64,000 nt of DNA from Coleophoma eucalyptorum. Its lineage: Eukaryota > Ascomycota > Leotiomycetes > Helotiales > Dermateaceae. Made by a program: the position numbers and the translations under genes. The notes under the pieces were generated by a model. It made no database searches, had not been told where the DNA came from, and saw only the letters and a list, made by a program, of their open reading frames with translations. The stretch is from the NCBI GenBank assembly GCA_026120035.1, contig JALRME010000006.1, forward strand, positions 1,488,001 to 1,552,000. Reading direction: 5' to 3'. Positions 57,414 to 64,000 of the stretch are shown piece by piece (the stretch's first letter is position 1; each line of letters opens with the position of its first letter).

Positions 57414-60401
57414 CTAGAACGCACCAGCCCCACTAAGCAACTCATCGATATAACTTGGCAGTTGCGTATTCCACCCATTTATATGCATCCCAAACGCCAG
57501 ACCTTGCATTGAATCAAACGCACTATTTTCTATATTCCCACCGCTTTCGTCACCAAAGTCCATATGTTCTGGGGGTGATGTTATCTCCGGTTGCCCTTGT
57601 CGCTGTAGCAATAAGTTCCTGTCCACCGTCGGTGGAAGATGCATGAAACCAAGTGATGTGAGAGCAGGTGAAAGGGGTTCGAGGTAGACAGGCGGCTGTT
57701 GAACGCCGTATTGTTGGTTTTGCTGCAGTGTTTCGTGTCCTTGGGTTTGCGGGAGCTGATCCTGGCTGCGCCGAGCGAATAAATCGTTTATAACGTCGTT
57801 GCCGGATGGAGAAATATTGATGGAAAATTGATTCTGTGAGGCCAGGCTGCTGAATCGGCGAGTATTATTAGATATAGGTGATGGAGACCGAATACCTAAT
57901 CCTGTATCTGTCAGTAACTTCTCGTGAAATCTCCTGTCAAAGCGTAAAAGATCCTACCATTTGCACCATGAACCTCACTGTTCCTCTCCATACTTGCTGC
58001 AATCCTGTTGTCATCCTTTTCCATCCTATTTGTCCACATATTTGCCTTCGTATGCTGCCCATTTTCTACTTTCTTCGTCCTCGAGATCCTAAAGTGCTCG
58101 AGCTGACCCTCCAAGGTCTCTAGATTCTGCTGCATCGCCGTCTCAATACCCCAAAAGCTCACACACTTCTTATACGTCATATTTAGTATTTCAAATTTGC
58201 TCTTTACCAGACTTCTATTCGTTCCCGGCGGACCAAACTCCTTGCGCACCAATTGGACTGCAGATGCCAACCAGATAGTTGATGCGAGGAAAGCGTTGAT
58301 GTGCTGATAATGATCGTCTCTACTGCGGTGTACTATTCGGAGAATCTCGTCCGCGGCTTCAAAGTACTGGTGCATTGCTAGATTCTCCCCCATAGAAGAC
58401 ATGTGAGTGGTAGAGTTCGATACAGAGGGTGTTGATGGATGCTGATGCGATGACAAGCGTTTCTCACCGGGGTAAGTAGGTGGACGCGAGGCGCGAGCAG
58501 ATTCTGCAAACATATCGTAATGGTGAACCATAAGCTTTGCGAGCTGGGTCATCACGTGTATATTGTAGAGGCCGCAGTGGTGCTGACGCAAAGAAGATGT
58601 CTGACCCGGTTGACGAGCGTCGAATCCAAGATATTGATTCCTATATTTGAGCTTTGGAGGGAGAGCCATGCTAAAGCAGCGAACCGAATTAGAAAGAGTT
58701 TCGAGTTTTTCATGAGCCTCTTCAGCTAACGCTATATCTTGTTTCTGTTCCTTGCTCGACTTGGATGACTGACGCCGTTCGTTGGGCAAGGCTAGATTAG
58801 GGATGCCACGTGGACTTGATATAGACTGTGCTTCTTTCATCATAGAGTTGATCACGATGAACCAGGCCTTTGGTGATTGGTTTTCTATTTCTTGGAGTGC
58901 TTTCCACCGCCGGATGAGATCTTGCTCCAGGAAGCAGCTGGCACACGGTTTATTTTGGAACCAATACTCGTCTTCACTGGGAAGCAACGTTTCGATTTGT
59001 GACCAGTTGATTGCTGTCGGACAGCGACGAATGGTACTGGCGAATACATCCATTTCCCAGATGGCCCACCAGACACGGCGCTTCTCTTCGTGCTCGCACC
59101 AGGTCTTAGCATCTGGCATTTCTTGTGTGTGGATAGCGTCAACTAGATGCAGATTGAGTTCATATGCAACTCTTACACAGGTGCCAAGAGACCTCCACGC
59201 CTTTCCTCGGACACCTTCCGTCAATTGCCCATGTGCCAGCAGGACGAGAGCTTGAAGAACGCACAGTGATGGTGCATCATTGCCACATTCTTTGAGCGCC
59301 TCATCAATGAAATTCGAAGCAAGGTCCAGGAAATAAGCAGAGGAATGATTCACACCCGAAGATACATCTAAATTGAAGTCCTGGCCATCGCAGTTGTCTG
59401 GGGTGCAGAATCTGGCCGAGAATGCCAGGATGGAGGCTATAAGAGCAAGTACCTGGGTTGTAGAGCCTATACTTTGCACTTTCTCCTCAAAGGTCGGCTC
59501 GTGGAAAATATTAATCGCAGTCATATTTTCGAAATATATCTTGATCCTAAATCACGATCAGAAATCCATCCATGTCTTATTCACGTCAAGCCAGGCGTAC
59601 ATCCTTTCCAACGCATCCGGCGTCACCATCAGAGACTGTGCAGTACGGGAAAGCACCACAGATCTGCCGTATCCTAAGCCACTGGTCGACGAACTTGGTG
59701 AGTTGGTTTTCTCGGAAGTCGAAACCTCGTGCGCCGGGTGCAAAATGAACGACAAGCTGTGAATATTTATGGAATCATGGCACACTCTGCCCTCGCCTTC
59801 GCAATCTTTGCCCAAAGACGTTCGTTCCCGAGTGTTTTCCACAAAGATAGTGTCGGGAGACTCTGCATCATCTCTCCGCGATGGATTAATGGATGTTCGT
59901 GGTGCTGCCGGGGCCGGATCATCTTGGATCGAAGGTGTATCCGATGGCGATTGCGCCCGCGCATCGTCGTTTATACTGTCCGCTCGCCGTCGCTTGCGAT
60001 TCCGGTGGGTAGAACCTGCGATCTGTGTCAACGGGCTCCCGCAAATGATAGCACTTGCATCCGAGCATACCTATCTTGGGGCCCGGTTTCAATATCCGCG
60101 AAGGATATTTACAAACCTGTGAAGTCCGCTGGCAGACCATGCAGTGGGGCAGTTCACGCCCACTGCCGCGCAACCGTTAGCTCTCTGCGCGTTCCGAAAA
60201 TTGGTGATTTTAGAGCTTCCACCGGTTAACTCACCATCGTACCTTGCGCCTAGAGCAAAGGGTTTCGGTCAGTAAAACAAACAAACAGAGACAGCTATAT
60301 AGGAACCGAACACACCTCCGACATGCCTGACAAGCGATCTCCGACTTCCGAGTTTCTTCCTCCCTGGAGCTATCGCCATCAAATGGCCAGATATCTGGCA
60401 T
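57414..60401 (-). CDS. Large Zn2Cys6 transcription factor with fungal_trans domain
   Basis: Six exons (60316-60401, 60235-60249, 60071-60162, 59601-60015, 57958-59546, 57414-57901) join in phase, giving 894 residues. The zinc cluster is assembled from exons 1-3: IACQACRRRKVRCGRELPHC then MVCQRTSQVC, including a 15-base micro-exon coding RKVR. A linker KPGPKIG and basic HRNRKRRR follow. The fungal_trans domain (PF04082 type) starts at YFENMTAINIFHEPTF; core blocks are LCVLQALVLLAHGQ, RSLGTCVRVAYELNLHL and EEKRRVWWAIWEMDVFAS. A Gln/Pro-rich tail ends the protein. All exons are free of stops. It is convergent with the dioxygenase gene 129 bases away and sits next to the aromatic-type cluster, so it may control that divergent promoter; this is inferred from location. 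Confidence 0.88.
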
Positions 60402-60526
60402 CTGTGGGCGTGGTAGCCCCGGAGAGGCTATAGTTGGCGTCTATGACCGCAGCGCCAGGAAGTAATTTCCTTGCCTGTGATGTTGGCGACTGCGACGAGA
60501 ATTTGTGAGGGTCCAGTTCGAAAGAT

Positions 60527-60622
60527 CGAGGTTGACGTTGAGATTGAGGTTGGAGATTGAGGCTGAGGTTGGAGATTGAGGCTGAGGTTAAGATTGAGGT
60601 TGAGGTTGAAATCGAGGTCGAG
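60527..60622. repeat. Imperfect hexanucleotide tandem repeat
   Basis: A purine-rich tract of GAGGTT, GAGATT and GAGGCT hexamers runs for about 95 bases, with strong strand asymmetry. It lies about 125 bases upstream of the large Zn2Cys6 gene start, possibly in its promoter or leader. Confidence 0.85.
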
Positions 60623-62379
60623 CTCAGGTATTTGCGGGGACCCCATTACATCTTAGTGCCGAATTGTGGGGAGCAAGAGCGGGGAGAGCGGGGCAGGGTG
60701 GTGGATCGTCGGGTACTTCTTCCGTGCTTCTCCCGGTAAAATCAAATAAATAGGAGCATTGCCGGGACCTGTACCTAGCTAAGGGATGTCGTTCCTATGC
60801 TTACTAGCTAGGATTGGGGTTAGATTTCTTTTGCAGCCGAGCATCACATGAAAGCCGACGGTGATATGTAAGGTTCCAATGTGCAATGCGTAGTGTGTAA
60901 TTGTGCCATTGTGCCATTGCGCAATTCATTCACATCTAATATGTAGTCACTCATGCCTAATATCAATGTTTCACGTGCAATAACTGAGTTAATATGTAAT
61001 AATTTTCATCGTACAATAAATTGTGCAATTAATTGCAATGTCCAAAAGTGTAATAATGTCCAAACAATCATTAGCTCCACATGGGCTATCCCAAGCAAAA
61101 TATTATCCTAGCTTGTTGAGGTTAGTGGCCGAGATTATGGGGTAAATACCTCCCACGTGCTGATGATGACTACTAGTACCGACCAATTTCGGAGCATCTT
61201 CATGACCCCGGACTCAACGTGTACGGAGTAACCTTACGCGAGCCTTCCGTGATCCGTGATCCGAGGCTATTCAACAATGGCGGGTCAAGAGTAACCGATC
61301 CTATACGGGGATGGCTTTATTTTCGCACCTGTTACCCGGCATCCCGATACACTCGGTACACTAGGAACATCGGGACCATCAGGTACACCAGACTGGGTAC
61401 CGGAGCTGTGCTGATTGACTATAAGCACGCACTACAAACTAATTAATCTGCGCCAAAGAATCGCTATAGCGAGAGCATACTGTACGCCAGGTTAGCGAAA
61501 GTGCTAGGCGAGTGAGGTCTTGCACGGAGCTGACTTTGCCTCTGGAGCTAATACACTACTATCGTCATCCACAAGACCACCATCTCTTTGGAACACGATG
61601 GCGGTGATGGCGTCTATGCTTGGAAGATATATATTAGCATAACCGTCTTCTACGTCGATCAGAGTAAAGAAAAGGGGCCATTGGGAAACGGTGAAAGAGA
61701 GGAATGGCTCACCAGCACTTTCGACGGCTTTTGAGCGTGGTTGAGAAATGCTTCGTCAGAAGTGAATACGTCGTATATTTGGGCGAGTGCTGACGGCAGC
61801 ATGTTTTGGCTCGACTAGGGAGGACAAGAGTCTTTGAGGGGCCCGCTTTGGGGTTTGATATTTCTTTGATGTCGGATGCGATTAGCACGTGACAAGCCAT
61901 GGCCACTTCGCCGTGTCCGATCGCGCTGATGGTGCTCATAATCACCCCAATCAATAGAGCTGATCTTTCGGACGAAAGAAAAAGTTTAATGAACAAGCAA
62001 CGCAACAACTCGAGTTCAGTTTGAGGTTCTGACCGCGAAGCCGTTGGACATGCTAACCATGAGGGGGCGGATTCATCACGAGTAATAAACTTAGTTTAAG
62101 TAGTTTAAGTAGTTTAAAGTCCTTATTAGACCTGATCCGTTGAAAACTCCAACAAGGATACTGTCGGTTCATTTGCATGGCGGGACAATAGATGTTTGGG
62201 GTTGAGAAATGGATTGTGCGAAGATCCTCCGACGACAAACCTGGAGACGCGGGGACGCGGTGATGTGGGGGCAAGCTATACTTGTTAACAACCCAAAGGT
62301 ATCATCATGTCGAGAAGACACAATCTCGAATCCACTCTACTACTCTTCTTCTTCTTCTCTTTTTCCACTTGAAATTAAG
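60623..62379. other. Intergenic
   Basis: About 1.75 kb between divergent genes. The interval 60.88-61.06 kb is full of short overlapping palindromic words such as gtgcaatt and ttaattgcaat. Open frames at 61219 (plus) and 61709-62008 (minus) have no recognisable family. A TTTAAGTAG unit repeats three times near 62095. The right end carries the SDR promoter. Confidence 0.4.
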
Positions 62380-63514
62380 ATGGCATTCAATCTTTCCGGG
62401 TACGTCTTTAACTTTGTAAAGCAATCTCCACATACCAGACGGCAATGTTAACCATCTTGGTAGAGTTGCTCTTATTACTGGTGCCGGTGGTGGTTTAGGT
62501 CGAGCCGTGGCTCTCCAGTTTGCACGTGATGGCGTCACGAGACTTGCCGGCCTCGATATATCTTCCAAAGCCCTTGACGGGACAGCCGAAGAGCTATCGA
62601 AAGAATTTCCTGATGCGGAATTTCTCAAGCTCATAGTCGACCTGACCAAAGAAGCCGAAGTACAAAAGGCTTTTTCTCAGACGGTGGAGAGATTTGGCAG
62701 GATCGATTATGCAGTCAATAATGCGGCTGTTTCGCAGAGACTGGCGCTGACAAGCGATACAACAATGGAGGAATTCGATAGGGTGATGTCGATAAATTTG
62801 AGAGCATATTTTATTTGCGAAAAGCATGAGCTGAGACAGATGGAAAAGCAAGAGGTGTTGATTCCAAAAAATCCTTCTCCGTGAGTTCTCCATGAAGAGA
62901 GTCAAGGAAAAAGCTTGCTTATAGTTTTACCAGCTCTAGACCAACTTCGAGGGGAGCGATTGTCAATGTGGATTCAACCCTGGGATTACTGGTTATGCCC
63001 AATCTTTCACTTTACACTATCTCCAAACATGGTCTGTTCAATCTGCAGTTGCTGAATATGGAATTCAACTAACCCAGAAAGCTGTACTGGGACTCACTCG
63101 CACCGATGCTCTTGATTATGCAAGGAAGAATATACGTGTCAATGCAGTGTGTCCTGGGTACGCTTGATTTATAATTATTCGTGAAGATTCAATGTTAATG
63201 TAACTCTACAGATTCATCGAGACGCCGCTACTAACCGACTCTATCAGAAAAACTGTAAGCTACGAGAAAGAACAATTTAAAAAAGAATTCTTCTCATGAG
63301 CTAACTATATTCAGCTTGCGAAGAACATTGAAAAGACTGCTCAAGGTCGTTTGGCCAACACTCAGGAAATCGCCGATAGCATAGTGTTTTTAGCAAGTGA
63401 TAGAGCAAGTCATATTACTGGAGTAGCTCTGCCGGTGAGATCCTGCGGAATATATCTTCTATCTCGGAGAAGCTCATTATATTTTAGGTTGACGGAGGAT
63501 ATTCCTTGCACTAG
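62380..63514 (+). CDS. Classical short-chain dehydrogenase/reductase
   Basis: Seven exons (62380-62399, 62464-62880, 62934-63031, 63082-63157, 63212-63254, 63315-63434, 63488-63514) join in phase and give 266 residues, a normal classical SDR length. Landmarks: [12 protein letters not shown] (cofactor loop; the acidic residue in GLDIS suggests NAD(H) preference), NNAAVS, the catalytic Ser in [14 protein letters not shown] (catalytic Tyr and Lys), VNAVCPGFIETPL, and the typical end [14 protein letters not shown]. The first exon encodes only six residues plus two bases. The third intron uses an aaag acceptor. Substrate unknown. Gene intact. Confidence 0.9.
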
Positions 63515-64000
63515 ATAGACCTTGAAAAATTGAATAGTCACTTGATTAATGGTTTCAGCCATGCTTGAATACTTCGTGTCTGTGAATAAAGCCTCGGAGG
63601 TCTGCTGATCGAAAAGTGATAGTCAAGTCTAAGCTGCCAAAATTTATAGTCAAGCTTTGCAGGCTAAATTATCCCATATAGAAAAATTGAGTTATCTTAG
63701 CATTTCCCCAGATTTCCAAACATTGACCCGAGTCTCTAGTCATCCTCCAAGTAATTGTGGCTGGCCGGTCTAGGGGTAACATCGCTATCGCCTAGATATA
63801 GCTAGTCGGTGTAACTCCAATCGCTGATTGAGCAAAGACTGGCTAGTCTTATTTAAAGCCGCCAGGGTAAACCGAGCGGGCGGGAACAACTTTGCCGTAT
63901 GAATCGTGCACGTAAGAGTCCCGGCCATCAACAATCTCATCGAAAACCGCAAAATTAGTCCGAGATGTGGCGCAGAGAGTGTCCTAGCCTATAATCTAAG
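63515..64000. other. Intergenic to window end
   Basis: About 490 bases after the SDR stop. No gene or RNA was recognised before the window ends. Confidence 0.35.

Noticed and set aside
60557..60739. Charged repeat protein encoded by the GAGGTT tract
   Set aside because: The frame is only a translation of the hexanucleotide repeat on either strand.
61219..61446. Repetitive RYTR/GTI-rich open frame
   Set aside because: The pattern comes from simple local sequence repetition; no start context, introns or homologous family recognised.
1..64000. CRISPR arrays, bacterial operons or prophage
   Set aside because: All genes are intron-bearing fungal types; the only regular array (4661-4958) is a spacer-less minisatellite.

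Overview
This window looks like nuclear DNA of a filamentous ascomycete (Pezizomycotina). Nearly every gene can only be read by splicing out short GT-AG introns of about 46-125 nt, often with CTAAC-type branch sites. The gene content fits as well: a HET-domain protein, Zn2Cys6 and fungal-specific regulators, a secreted GH28 rhamnogalacturonase, a copper amine oxidase, an FSH1-type hydrolase, a DUF6594 gene and ring-cleavage dioxygenases. A Leotiomycete is plausible from overall protein character, but I cannot prove that from sequence alone. Intergenic DNA is AT-rich. There is one 97-base assembly gap (4762-4858).

Layout. 0.9-2.2 kb: chromo-shadow-like nuclear protein. 3.6-4.3 kb: dead YVTN/lactonase propeller gene. 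4.6-6.0 kb: 16-bp minisatellite directly after the stop of a cyclase-family gene (minus). 8.4-10.2 kb: secreted GH28 enzyme. 10.9-12.2 kb: dead DUF6594 gene. 12.7-14.3 kb: beta-lactamase-fold serine hydrolase. 14.7-15.9 kb: SDR (minus). 16.5-18.0 kb: fungal-specific regulator. 19.3-21.4 kb: HET protein (minus). 23.3-24.0 kb: decayed methyltransferase. 25.5-26.6 kb: secreted intradiol dioxygenase. 27.0-28.7 kb: dead Zn2Cys6 regulator with three in-frame stops. 29.6-30.0 kb: small VOC protein. 31.4-31.8 kb: 5'-truncated aldo/keto reductase. 32.3-34.6 kb: copper amine oxidase. 35.5-43.9 kb: an apparent decayed amide/5-oxoproline-type cluster (LamB/YcsF gene, transporter tail, biotin-dependent carboxylase) around one intact Zn2Cys6 regulator. 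45.2-46.0 kb: FSH1-type hydrolase. 47.2-48.8 kb: frameshifted sugar transporter. 50.0-51.5 kb: DOMON-cytochrome b561. 52.2-60.4 kb: aromatic-catabolism-like cluster with a dead ABM gene, ABM and SDR fragments, a dead FAD monooxygenase, an intact two-domain VOC dioxygenase divergent from it, and a large intact Zn2Cys6 regulator. 62.4-63.5 kb: seven-exon SDR.

The most striking overall feature is the mosaic of intact and broken genes: about sixteen loci read cleanly through all introns, while roughly fourteen loci are pseudogenes or fragments. Two stops replace codons expected to be CAA and TGG, and one replaces a likely CAG. These are C-to-T changes on one or other strand in a CpA context and would suit repeat-induced point mutation, but other lesions are indels. 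Two clusters keep an intact regulator while most of their enzymes are dead.

I did not find a clearly new biological system. The best leads are the two eroded clusters, a dispersed repeat family with internal palindromes (three copies), a duplicated 45-bp element in the divergent monooxygenase/dioxygenase promoter, and a b561 protein that seems to lack half of its haem ligands. All exon boundaries were placed by eye from frame, splice dinucleotides and family knowledge. No alignment or search was run.
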